A stretch of 64,000 nucleotides of DNA from Rhizophagus irregularis (GCF_026210795.1 NC_089430.1:2294001-2358000), one strand, 5' to 3'. Positions 11,905 to 20,646 are shown, counted from the stretch's first letter. Made by a program: numbers and translations. The notes: generated by a model not told the origin, from the letters alone.

Positions 11905-12073
11905 TTATTGCGCCATAGTCACGTGATACCGTTCTCATAACTCGAGTAGATTACGTAATAGAATTATTAGCCGAAATCACCTGAAATCATTTTTCAGACT
12001 TCATACACTCATACTTCAAATCTTTCTGATAGCGTTACTAGTGATAGAGACACTCTGTTCATAGTTCTTGACC

Positions 12074-13416
12074 ATGTCTACCATGCCTGAAAGTATTAAT
12101 CTAATGCCATTTGTCTGTAAATGGTATTCTCATTCAGAACCACAACATTTTAAAACCCAGGAGGAACTTAGAAATCACATTTATAAACACATTAAGTCAT
12201 GCAACAGATCATTTCTAGGTTATATATGTCCGTGGAAAGGTTGCAATAAGCATCAAAGTAGTATTATTGAATTAGAAGGTATAAAAAAAATGTCAATGTA
12301 CCTTTTGCCTTTGCTAGTTTTGACGATACTGTAGAAATTATAATAATTTATTGTTGTGTCTTATAGAACATTTATGTAGACATACTCGACAAAGACCATT
12401 CAAGGTATTTTTTGATATTGTTATTATTTTTTTTCTTGTAAAACAAGGGTGGTCACATTGAACTTTTTTATATTTAGTGCCCAATTTGCACTGGCTTGCG
12501 ATTTTGTTCTCTTGATGCGCTAAACCGACATTTGATTTTCAACCATAATGATAACTTTGTGGACCCTGATAGCGGTGGAGATACATGTGATGAAAATGAA
12601 GAATTAAATTTAGGTATGTCACCACAATTTAGCGTGGATTTCAGTTGATAAACCTTTCAATAAACTATCAATAGCAATATAAGAACAGAAGAATAAAATC
12701 TGGCTTTCAGTCTTGCTTTTTTGTACTCGATATAATTGTTTACTGTTAATATGTTCTCCTGCGAGATGATTTATATTGTCTCTGCTTTATTGCAATTCTT
12801 TTAATTAATAATAAATAATATCAGTCTATATAAAAAATATCCTCGTTATACACATGGTGAATTATATTTTAATTTGTCTAACATATTTTCTTTTCTTATC
12901 AAAGCACAAGTCAAAGATAAAAATGATGTTCATGTGAAGAAAGAAGGCCACAAAGATGAAGCTACTGCTTATACTAAAGGAAAAGACAATAATATCGCAA
13001 AATTATCATACCGTGATGTTCTCATTAAAGATAGAAATAAAGAGACAGAGGGTTTTATGAAAACACATCAACAGGCTGTGCAGGTTGTTAAAAGTAATGT
13101 CTACGAAAATAAAGAGGCAGAGGATTTTATGGAAAGACGTCTACAAAATGATCGGGCTATGCAGGAATTATTGTATAAGGCAAGGGTAGCTATGTCATTA
13201 TTACCAAAAGAATATAAAGAATATGAAAAATATGATTTGGAAAATCACGATAATTTACCTGATATGCCACAAGAAGAATTGACCGAGGTTCAAGAGAACC
13301 AACTTATTTGGGAGACATTCTGTGAATCCTACAAAGGTACAAAAGCTGGTGAATATTTTAGTGAAGCCTTTGAAATCTGGAAAAAGGATATTGGTTACCC
13401 TGCATATACTAATTAA
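12074..13416 (+). CDS. C2H2 zinc-finger protein, four exons
   Basis: Predicted exons are 12074-12278, 12367-12404, 12478-12613 and 12905-13416, giving about 296 aa, with GT-AG introns and matching phases at every join. I chose the ATG at 12074 because it is the first in frame. Two zinc fingers are visible: C-x4-C-x12-H-x3-H (beginning YICPWKGC and completed across the first intron), then the linker TRQRPFK resembling the canonical TGEKPF type, then C-x2-C-x13-H-x4-H (CPICTGLRFC to FNH). An upstream CKWYSH to HIYKH segment looks like a degenerate third finger. The last 170 residues are charged, Lys/Glu rich and without a recognised domain. Such proteins usually bind DNA in the nucleus; the targets are unknown. 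The gene is intact as modelled. Confidence 0.75.
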
Positions 13417-14040
13417 ATCAAACATATGTATAGTTTTTTATCAAATTTATTGTTATTGTGTTAAATCTATTGATAATAGTACTTATAAGATATTTTAAAA
13501 CTTTCAGAGCTCTGGATTCTTATCATTTATCATTAAAATTACCGCCTCTTAAAATAGAACATTTTTTTGCAAAAAAGAAGTATAATAAGTACAAAGTACG
13601 ATAAGCTTCTAACTACTTTTTTCATAGGAAAAAAGTTTTTTTCTATAGCAATTTCATCTTCTTCAAGTTATTGTGTATTTGTTTGTATTTTTAAATATGA
13701 TTTAAAAGTTAATAAAATGTTATTTCTCAAATTTTAAGGATTTCAGCTTTTTTTAAAGGGAAGAAATATATGAAACTGACCTGATCAAATATAATCAGCA
13801 TTAAATTTTACACAAAAAAAAACTATTAATAGGAAGTTTGATTAGTCTATCTGCCACCCCAACGTGATATTATCATATTTTATGTAACGCTACATGGCGA
13901 TGGTGCTTAATTTTTATAAAATATTTCCTTACGATCAATTATTTATAATTTTATTAGATTATATTAAAGAGTATTTATTAATCATTATGTATAATCACTA
14001 GAAAATGAAAAAGTAAAGTTTAATTTAGTTATATAGTCGT
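13417..14040. other. AT-rich intergenic DNA
   Basis: 3' flank of the zinc-finger gene and host flank of the virus-like element. No gene seen. Composition changes sharply to GC-rich at about 14040. Confidence 0.5.
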
Positions 14041-14165
14041 CGGGCTGGTAGTGCGCCTCGCTACGCTCCTCCCACCTCGGCCTCACGGCCTCGCAGTACC
14101 TACATCCCCCTTCGTGGGGCAGGTTTACCTGCCACAGTACCATGGTCTGCCACGGTATTTTTCCA
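14041..14165. repeat. GC-rich hairpin cluster at the left edge of the replicon
   Basis: Marked GC-rich tract with CCCC/GGGG around TTCGT (14107-14119), the almost loop-less inverted repeat GGCAGGT/ACCTGCC (14118-14133), and ACCATGGT, itself a palindrome, just after. Repeated GGCCTC and CGCTACGCTC motifs precede them. Possible terminus or origin structure. Confidence 0.5.
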
Positions 14166-14199
14166 CTTATTTTTTTTTCTACATTTTTTCTTATATATA

Positions 14200-14540
14200 A
14201 CTTACTATGACAACTATGGCAGCTATGGCAGACTACTTAAAAACGGAATAAAAACGCGAATAAAGCTGAAATCAGACAGAATCTCCTGCCATAGTACCTG
14301 CCATAGTACAAAAAACCTTATAATAATACTATGGCATCCTTAGTCAGCCCTTCAGACCCCAAAACCCGATTCACGCTATGATTACCATTTATATACTCAC
14401 CTAGACCCCCAAGTATGACCCCCCTATGTCCTGAACTATGGCAGCCAAACTATGGCACCCGAACTATGGCAGCCGAACTATGACCCCAAGTATGACCCCC
14501 CTATGTCCTGAACTATGGCACCCGAACTATGACCACTTGC
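14200..14540. repeat. ACTATGGC iteron-like repeat field
   Basis: The octamer ACTATGGC or its variants (CTATGGCA, ACTATGAC) recurs about a dozen times, mostly directly and twice inverted (GCCATAGT at about 14285-14310). A 33-bp segment beginning AAGTATGACC is present twice, at 14411-14443 and 14488-14520. The field ends about 75 bp before the helicase ATG. Iterated sites next to a replication helicase gene suggest an origin to which a replicon protein binds; this function is inferred. Confidence 0.65.
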
Positions 14541-14564
14541 CCCCGTCAGAAAAAATATATTCGG

Positions 14565-14576
14565 CAATTGAAGATT
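14565..14576 (+). promoter_or_regulatory. AATTGA promoter-like motif, helicase gene
   Basis: CAATTGAAGATT, 40 nt before the ATG at 14617. Same core as at 17035, 18967, 19550 and 20132. Confidence 0.6.
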
Positions 14577-14616
14577 AGGTAACTATAAATTAGTACTCGA
14601 TTTGATAGAACAAAAA

Positions 14617-16473
14617 ATGGCCGCTCAAGTTCCAGCAATCTTTAACCCCAACAACCGTTTCTTCTACGATGACCTTCTTAAAAAATGTGTAGGTACACAC
14701 ACGAAAGAAAGCGTTAATTCAGCAATCTTGGCTTCTGTGGCTTTCATCACCACAAAATTCGGCATGTGGATTAGAAAAAAGAAGGCTTACAATGGAAGCA
14801 TATACTTCGAGTTCGCCGCAGATCTTAAGGGGATTTCTACTAAGCACAAGGTAATTATTCGGTCAGATACCGGAGAAGACAGTGACGCGACCACATCCAC
14901 CAAATTAAAGGATCTTCTTCTTCAAGCATCAATCACAAAGATCTGTTATACAGATGTAAACTTCATGCCTTATTCCCCAAACGCGCCAAAGTATAATCCT
15001 GAATTCTTCAATCTCTTCCTAGGTTTCAGGGCCCAACCCGCTGAGCGCATCAAACCAAACCTAGTTAATCCAATCATCCGACACGTTCATGAGGTATGGT
15101 GTGCAGAGGACAAGCAATTAACCATATACATCATCAACTGGCTCACATTTCTAATTCAAAATCCAGACAAAAAACCCGGTACAGCAATTATCATGTGCAG
15201 TCCCCCCAGATGTGGTAAGAATATCTTAACCGATTTTATCGGAGAACGTATTCTCGGCCGTGAAAATTTCCTCTCCACTACCCGTCTTGAAGATGTAATG
15301 GGAAGGTTCAATGCGGCTGTTCGTGCCAAAAAACTTATCATCCTCAATGAATGCGATATGTCAGGCAAGGAATGGCACGGGGCAAACAACCGACTCAAGA
15401 GTTTAATCACCGAGCCTTACATCTCTATTGAGGAAAAGGGGATAGATGCGAAGGTTATTGATGACTTTGCTGGCTACATGATCCTCAGTAATCATGCTAT
15501 GCCAATCCGCATAGAAATGGGAGATGAAAGATTTGTAGCTCTCAACGTCTCAGCCAAATATAAGGGCAATAGAGAATACTTCGGTTCTCTCGTAAAAGTA
15601 TTAGAAAATCCGGATACAGCCAGTTCCTTCATGTCCTATCTACTTAGCCGAGACTTAACTGGCTTCAATCCCCGATATATTCCTGATACTCAAATGAAAC
15701 GGGAGTTAATCAAAGCAAGTATCCCGAATCCCCAGCGTTTTATACAATATTACCTTGAAATGATGTGGCCCGACAATTGCGACACACTTGAAATCCCGTG
15801 TACAAATTTCTATAGCACTTACCAGAATTGGTGCAGTGAGAAGGGTGAAAACAAAACACTAAGTGACAATAAATTCGGTATGGAGATTAAACAATTTGCC
15901 CCTAAAATGCGTGTAAGCCGCTCAGGTACCCGAATAAACTATTATATACTAGATAAAGCAAAAATCGTGGAGAATTTTAGTAAAGTAATCCAAGATGTAC
16001 AAGACGTACAGGAAGCACCAGTAGAGGGAGTAGAGTTAGTTGCCGAGAAACCTGCTGAGGAAAAACCCGCACCTGTAATTCGCAAGACTCCTCCACCGCT
16101 TCCACCCAAGCCTGACCACTTAAAAGAACGTCTACAAGAGTTAAGGGAAGAAAAACCGTCTGCCCCTGAGCTAGATGACTACGACGTCTTAGACGACTTG
16201 TTATCAGACTCGGATTCTACAACCGCAAACCCAGTTCCTGAAAAACTGTCTGCCCCCGAGCCAGATAACTATGACATCTTAGACGACTTATTATCAGACT
16301 CGGATTTTACAACCGTGGACTCAACTCCTGAACAACAACCCGAGTCTCCCGCAGAATCTTCTGCATCTGTCACTAAGCCTGACCCAGAATCTGACACAGA
16401 ACCAGAAGTCGATCAGGACCCTGAACCAAAGGAAGGTACTCGAGCACACTGGGCTTGGCATGAAAGGCGTTGA
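14617..16473 (+). CDS. D5/SF3-type replicative helicase
   Basis: 618 aa from the first in-frame ATG. Residues about 188-202 form a P-loop (CSPPRCGKN with the Lys at about 201), residues 240-247 a Walker B-like LIILNECD, 289-293 the SF3 sensor LSNH, and a DERF arginine-finger-like element follows at about 303-306. This layout fits the D5-like / DUF5906-type helicases of DNA viruses, satellite phages and plasmids, which unwind the origin as a ring. No archaeal-eukaryotic primase motifs are evident in the first 150 residues. The C-terminal third is Pro/Glu/Asp-rich and contains a 30-residue tandem duplication. The frame ends at TGA (16471-16473), but the same frame stays open for another 160 codons, so the native protein may have been about 780 aa. 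First gene of a five-gene array; GC content is above the host background. Confidence 0.82.
   Translation: MAAQVPAIFNPNNRFFYDDLLKKCVGTHTKESVNSAILASVAFITTKFGMWIRKKKAYNGSIYFEFAADLKGISTKHKVIIRSDTGEDSDATTSTKLKDLLLQASITKICYTDVNFMPYSPNAPKYNPEFFNLFLGFRAQPAERIKPNLVNPIIRHVHEVWCAEDKQLTIYIINWLTFLIQNPDKKPGTAIIMCSPPRCGKNILTDFIGERILGRENFLSTTRLEDVMGRFNAAVRAKKLIILNECDMSGKEWHGANNRLKSLITEPYISIEEKGIDAKVIDDFAGYMILSNHAMPIRIEMGDERFVALNVSAKYKGNREYFGSLVKVLENPDTASSFMSYLLSRDLTGFNPRYIPDTQMKRELIKASIPNPQRFIQYYLEMMWPDNCDTLEIPCTNFYSTYQNWCSEKGENKTLSDNKFGMEIKQFAPKMRVSRSGTRINYYILDKAKIVENFSKVIQDVQDVQEAPVEGVELVAEKPAEEKPAPVIRKTPPPLPPKPDHLKERLQELREEKPSAPELDDYDVLDDLLSDSDSTTANPVPEKLSAPEPDNYDILDDLLSDSDFTTVDSTPEQQPESPAESSASVTKPDPESDTEPEVDQDPEPKEGTRAHWAWHERR
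16150..16329 (+). repeat. 90-bp tandem duplication inside the helicase gene
   Basis: Two in-frame copies (16150-16239 and 16240-16329) encode an acidic 30-residue unit with the core LDDLLSDSD. It keeps the frame and resembles an acidic interaction tail. Confidence 0.8.
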
Positions 16474-16956
16474 TGGGATCGCAAGCCATGGGTTAAAAAT
16501 TCAAAGGACCAGGCCTTTGATGATCTCTACAATACAGGTAAGGAATTATGGGCCAAGTATCAAGACGCGTCAGACGAGTATGACTGGGAAATTCTCGCGT
16601 TTGAAGTAGAGGAATATCACACAACACGTATTGAGGATAAGTACCAGTACTACTTTAGGGATGTAGTAGACCGCTTCAAGGACTGGATTGAATATAATAG
16701 ATACTTATCTAAAACACCTAGCTGTAAAGAACTCGCGGATTTAATAAGAGTATACAAGGATAATCGTGATGCTGAGATTATCCTCAACCCTTCTGGTTAT
16801 GAAACTATGAGAGCAGATAAGGGTAAAACACGAGAGATCCCCGAGGAACGTCCAAAGACTAATATGGAACGTGAATGGGAGACCGCCAATGGACTCATAG
16901 ACGAGTTTGATGATGAGTATTTTGATGAGGTCCGTGATATGATTGACTCCATTTAA
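16474..16956 (+). pseudogene. In-frame continuation of the helicase gene beyond a TGA
   Basis: 160 codons directly after the TGA stay open in the same frame and show protein-like composition (Trp, Tyr, Asp and Glu rich: ELWAKYQDASDEYDWEI, YYFRDVVDRFKDWIEY) to TAA at 16954-16956. There is no ATG near its start, so it is not a separate gene. The terminator-like octamer lies 28 nt after this TAA and more than 500 nt after the TGA, which marks the TAA as the original end. The TGA is therefore a lesion or, less likely, a readthrough or Trp codon. Confidence 0.7.
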
Positions 16957-16983
16957 TAAGATAAGTGACGTGTAATTATCTTA

Positions 16984-16991
16984 TATTTTTT
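16984..16991 (+). terminator. TATTTTTT octamer after the helicase gene
   Basis: First of five identical octamers following the genes of this element; 28 nt past the TAA at 16956. Confidence 0.55.
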
Positions 16992-17034
16992 GTCCTAAAT
17001 TATCCTACACTCATTATAAAGAAAAGCTATATTA

Positions 17035-17045
17035 CAATTGAAAGA
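17035..17045 (+). promoter_or_regulatory. AATTGA promoter-like motif, polymerase gene
   Basis: CAATTGAAAGA, 18 nt before the ATG at 17064. Confidence 0.55.
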
Positions 17046-17063
17046 CAATTCATAGTATATCAA

Positions 17064-18919
17064 ATGACTCATTCAAAAATTGCACGCGCCTTACCAACAT
17101 GACCTGACATCAAGGAACTCCAGTTTTCTGGTGCCCGCTTTTCCAGAGGAGCAATAGCAAGACTCAGTCAGCGACTCCAATTCCAATATCCAAATTGTAA
17201 ATTCCAGATTTTACTTCCCTATGAAAACTGGAAACCCGGTAGATGGACATCAGGAAATGAACCGGTAAGTCTCTTTTCACTGTTAGACCATTATGATGAA
17301 GCACAACTACCGGATGACGCAGACCCCGATTATTTCGAACGATTTATAATTTATATAAGAGACGCTCCACCGGCCACAGGGAGGATGCGATGGGAGCTAA
17401 ATGATTGCCTATATGAATGCCTGAAATATATCTATGGCACATTTTCTAAAATACCGAAGTCAATTGAAAAGCCCGAGTATATCAAAAAGGCATTAGGTCT
17501 CAATCGCGATGCTCCCATCCCAGTTTCATGCATGGACAAGGTCGAACAACTCGCAGGAAGTCTCGCAATTAATATTGTGGGGGACATTACCCGAATCTCT
17601 AAGAGTAAGTCTGATAGACGTGTAACACTCATCCTGTCAGAAGGCCATTACTCCCTCGCGTTAAATCCCGGAAGACTCTACCCCAGTAAAATAGATAGAA
17701 AGCGTAATTTACCCATTGTATACCATGAAGATGGAACCAATAATGTAGTCACAATATACAACGGCAAAACGGTTAAGTCTTGCACAATTGGGCAGTTTCA
17801 AAAAACTAAGAATTCCAAGAGTTCCTTTATCTCTGTTGAGAAAAACCGTAAAATGGGAATATATGAAACTCTTGAAGAAGCATATCAGAGAATCCACGAG
17901 AAGCGGGATGTCTTTTTACAGGAGACAAAGAAGTTCAGTTTAGGAATCGACTTATCATACCATAACTGGTCTTACAAAAGAACGGCTCTCTGGTTATTCG
18001 AACGATTTAGTGTAGGGATTCTAGCCAATGATCCTCTTGACCCGATAGAAGCAGAGTGGTTAAGTAATGCAATGATGGGAGGATTAATCTGGGCAGATAA
18101 CGAGTGGAAGGGCTATGGAAGACAGTACGACGCAACAAGTTTATACCCAAGTATCCAACAATCGAATGCGAACTTTCCAATCAGACAGAGGTGAAATTCC
18201 AGACACTTAATGACTTTGTTGACCGCAGGGGTTATGCCTTGTATGGATTATTCCGTGCTAAGGTAAGTGGGAATAATATTCTCTTCCGACAGAATAAAAG
18301 GGGAATCTATACATTCATCGACTTACAACGAGCAAAAAAACTTGGTCTCAATATACAGTTAATACAGGATGGGAAGCCAAATGCATTGATATATGATAGA
18401 GAAGCGAGAATCCCTGGAAATGTAATATTCGGTGAGTATATACACTTCCTCTTCAAAATTAAAAACCAGGGTGGCGTAGCTGGCCGCGTAGCAAAGCGAG
18501 TCCTCAACACATTATGGGGAGCATTATGCCAGAGGAAGCGTAATTACAAGACACTCACCACAGATCAAACAGACCCATTTACATTTCCAGAGGGCCATAC
18601 ACTCGACTCTATCATACCAGTAGGATCTGACCAGCGGCGATTCCAGTTTACAAACCCGGGTAATCCCTTCAAAGGTGAGTATCCCAGGATCGCCCCATTC
18701 TTATTAGCACATGGTCGCAAAATCACATCTGAGGTAATTCAACCATACAAGGATAAAGTACGATGTATCCATACAGACGGATTTATTTTAGAAGAACAGC
18801 CAGATAGCCCCGCGCTTTTCACTTGTTCAGAGAATGCAGATACGACTCTAAAGACTTTCAAGTTTGAAACCGCGGGATACTGCCATGTGAAAAATGCGAA
18901 CAAGGTTATCTGGACATGA
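17064..18919 (+). pseudogene. Family B DNA polymerase with OTU-like N-terminal signature
   Basis: About 618 codons. The frame from the ATG at 17064 has a TGA at 17100-17102, then runs open to about 18192; the rest (about 18175-18919) lies in the -1 frame, so one frameshift at about 18175-18195 breaks the gene. Polymerase motif A is DATSLYPSI just before the break; motif B is KRVLNTLWG (Trp in place of the usual Tyr); motif C is IHTDGF, with His where most enzymes have the first Asp of DTDS. No ExoI DxE motif is seen, so proofreading appears absent. The middle N-terminal part has NDCLYECL and, about 85 residues on, SEGHYSLA, resembling the Cys and His boxes of OTU-type cysteine proteases; this is inference. 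It follows the helicase with its own promoter-like motif, as expected for a replication module. The TGA at 18917 is followed by a terminator-like octamer, so it is probably the true stop. Confidence 0.82.
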
Positions 18920-18939
18920 TTGCTAAGAACTGGTAGGTT

Positions 18940-18947
18940 TATTTTTT
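18940..18947 (+). terminator. TATTTTTT octamer after the polymerase gene
   Basis: Identical octamer 20 nt after the stop at 18919. Confidence 0.55.
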
Positions 18948-18966
18948 ACCGACATACCGTGATGGC

Positions 18967-18978
18967 ATAATTGAATAA
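18967..18978 (+). promoter_or_regulatory. AATTGA promoter-like motif, zinc-finger/IQ gene
   Basis: ATAATTGAATAA, 34 nt before the ATG at 19013 and about 20 nt after the preceding octamer. Confidence 0.5.
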
Positions 18979-19012
18979 ACCTATAGAACATGTAATCTTA
19001 CGAGATACCCAA

Positions 19013-19507
19013 ATGCAAAACACTGACGGATTAGGTAGACAAGACGATGAAAGTTTCCACACGTGGGCTAGGCGCATTCAGAATGCTGTGCAATATTATG
19101 ATACTTGTAGTAGAATAGGTTTTCATAAGCGGTCACCTTATCCAAGGTCTCGTCAAGATGTATATGCTTATATTGTGCACATTAGGAGAATAGTATCACA
19201 ACTACCAAATAGGTGGTACTGTACCTACTGTAAATCTTTTATTGATCGCGGATGGGGAGCCGACGCTTCTATGGATCAAGCAGTACGACTACATTTATAT
19301 AGTTGCTCAAAGCATTTTAATTTCGACTATTATACTCATCATGCTGAAATGATCCAGAAAGCCTTTAGGAGATATATAGAAAGAAGGAACAATAAAGCGG
19401 CTAGGAATATCCAGAAAGTCGCTATCCCCTGGTTGTATAGACCAGGCTCTCCATTGATACAAAAGGCCGAGCAACGCTTCTACTGCCTTGCAGTATCCCA
19501 AGTGTAA
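19013..19507 (+). CDS. Small zinc-finger and IQ-motif protein, unknown role
   Basis: About 164 aa from the ATG at 19013; the frame is open upstream but has only a TTG start there, and an ATG at 18990 is followed at once by a stop. The centre holds a single finger-like C-x2-C ... H-x4-C pattern (YCTYCKSF and LHLYSCSKH). The C-terminal part has IQKAFRRYIERR, matching the IQ calmodulin-binding consensus, and a weaker second repeat (NIQKVAIPWLYR). I do not recognise a named family. Position behind the polymerase and the shared signals make it part of the replicon. It could be a DNA-binding accessory protein or a captured host gene. Confidence 0.6.
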   Translation: MQNTDGLGRQDDESFHTWARRIQNAVQYYDTCSRIGFHKRSPYPRSRQDVYAYIVHIRRIVSQLPNRWYCTYCKSFIDRGWGADASMDQAVRLHLYSCSKHFNFDYYTHHAEMIQKAFRRYIERRNNKAARNIQKVAIPWLYRPGSPLIQKAEQRFYCLAVSQV

Positions 19508-19524
19508 ACCCTGAGGTTCATATT

Positions 19525-19532
19525 TATTTTTT
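19525..19532 (+). terminator. TATTTTTT octamer after the zinc-finger/IQ gene
   Basis: Identical octamer 17 nt after the stop at 19507. Confidence 0.55.
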
Positions 19533-19549
19533 CTCGTTCTAATGAACAG

Positions 19550-19562
19550 GTAACTGAAGATT
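19550..19562 (+). promoter_or_regulatory. AACTGA variant of the promoter-like motif
   Basis: GTAACTGAAGATT, 27 nt before the ATG at 19590; one base differs from the AATTGA core while the GAAGATT extension is kept. Confidence 0.5.
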
Positions 19563-19589
19563 CATATTTATTACAAAGTACAAAGAATC

Positions 19590-20060
19590 ATGTCGACATA
19601 TATCGAATTCGCAAGCATTGCTAACAGCACTGACAGCACTAGTGAGGAGGTTATTTATGAGGCATCGCGCATTCAGCCTAATGTTGTCTCTGACGAAACT
19701 GTCCCCAAGATTATCCGCGCATTAAAAGATACTATAGTAGTCGCATTAGTATCTGGGTTTAGCAAAACCAGTTACCTCGTCCAGGACCACGTGAAGTATA
19801 TCAAGCGAATCCAGACGGCAAATTCTCCTGTATCATACGTGAAGTTCGTGGCCAGAAAACTCTTCCCAGATAATGCGGCATATACTGCTAAGATAGCAAA
19901 AATCCGCGAATCATACAAGAATAAACAAGCTCTCCTAGATAAGCTTGAGGCCCTCTTCGAATTGTATTATAATGCGACTAAGGACTCATCAACCGGTCCC
20001 CCAAAGCGAGCTATTACTAAAAACGAGGCTGAGAAAACCTTAACAGAACTTCTTGCATAA
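19590..20060 (+). CDS. 156-aa protein of unknown function
   Basis: Open from the first ATG, with its own upstream motif and downstream octamer. Mixed charge, no signal peptide, no membrane segment and no recognised motif. A Lys/Glu/Leu-rich stretch near residues 105-130 (KIAKIRESYKNKQALLDK, LEALFELYY) is predicted helical and may form a coiled coil. The protein is otherwise mostly helical by eye. It is intact, unlike three of its four neighbours. Possible roles such as a DNA-binding or structural small protein are guesses. Confidence 0.6.
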   Translation: MSTYIEFASIANSTDSTSEEVIYEASRIQPNVVSDETVPKIIRALKDTIVVALVSGFSKTSYLVQDHVKYIKRIQTANSPVSYVKFVARKLFPDNAAYTAKIAKIRESYKNKQALLDKLEALFELYYNATKDSSTGPPKRAITKNEAEKTLTELLA

Positions 20061-20101
20061 GCGCTTCCTGTGGTCCTACGATCCTATACGAATTTAGTCT
20101 A

Positions 20102-20109
20102 TATTTTTT
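20102..20109 (+). terminator. TATTTTTT octamer after the 156-aa gene
   Basis: Identical octamer 41 nt after the stop at 20060. Confidence 0.55.
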
Positions 20110-20131
20110 ATCCATGTGTAATAGGCATACA

Positions 20132-20144
20132 GTAATTGAAGATA
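20132..20144 (+). promoter_or_regulatory. AATTGA promoter-like motif, F-box-like gene
   Basis: GTAATTGAAGATA, 25 nt before the ATG at 20170. Confidence 0.55.
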
Positions 20145-20169
20145 GCTATAGTATAAGTAACATAACATC

Positions 20170-20576
20170 ATGTTGGACCGATTACCAGTAGAAATAGTCG
20201 AACGCATTGTCGCAAAGATTCCGGATACTGACCTTATTGCAGCGAGTAAGGTAGATAGAGTGCATGGTGGCGGGAAGTTCGTCGAGAGGCATATAAGAGG
20301 TGGAAAAATTATGCCACTACGATCAGAGATGTGTACTGTGAAATCCGAGCTCTCGGAAAGCATTATATAAAGAGGAAAATTGACTGGATAACGTTTGAAG
20401 ATGTAAACGACCTCTATAAAAGATGGATAAACCGCCTTACCGAGGATCAGCTTTATATTATGGAGAAAATGCTTAGGAATGGGATGGTCGTGGACCCCCA
20501 AGAGAGGGAAACCATAGAGTATGCATTAAGTGAACAAAGATGGGGAGGCGATCCTTGGGGACTGGGAGTGGTATGA
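20170..20576 (+). pseudogene. Small F-box-like protein, frameshifted
   Basis: The first frame opens with LDRLPVEIVERIVAKIP and DLIAASKVDR, a good match to the F-box (LPxE, helix, DL, S/C.xR pattern). At about 20258-20262 the matching continuation moves to another frame (AWWREVRREAYKRWKNY and onward to a stop at 20574-20576); one extra base explains it. The whole would be about 135 aa, short for an F-box protein and without LRRs. F-box proteins recruit substrates to SCF ubiquitin ligases. Viruses of several groups carry such genes to redirect host protein turnover, which is one possible role here; capture from the F-box-rich host genome is another. Confidence 0.65.
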
Positions 20577-20638
20577 ATGGACTCAACAGGAGTAAGCATT
20601 TTGTACTTGACTTTCGTAGGAATTACCCTGCAGAGTCA

Positions 20639-20646
20639 TATTTTTT
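20639..20646 (+). terminator. TATTTTTT octamer after the F-box-like gene
   Basis: Fifth identical octamer, 62 nt after the stop at 20576; last feature assignable to the replicon. Confidence 0.55.

Noticed and set aside
16471-17102. Alternative genetic code with TGA as Trp (as in fungal mitochondria), suggested by in-frame TGAs in the helicase and polymerase
   Set aside because: TGG is used throughout these genes, only two internal TGAs occur, and TGA appears to be the true stop of the polymerase and F-box-like genes, each followed by the terminator-like octamer. Mutation is simpler.
18175-18195. Programmed -1 frameshift in the polymerase gene
   Set aside because: No canonical slippery heptamer and no obvious downstream structure; a frame-breaking motif-A region is not a usual site. 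Treated as a lesion.
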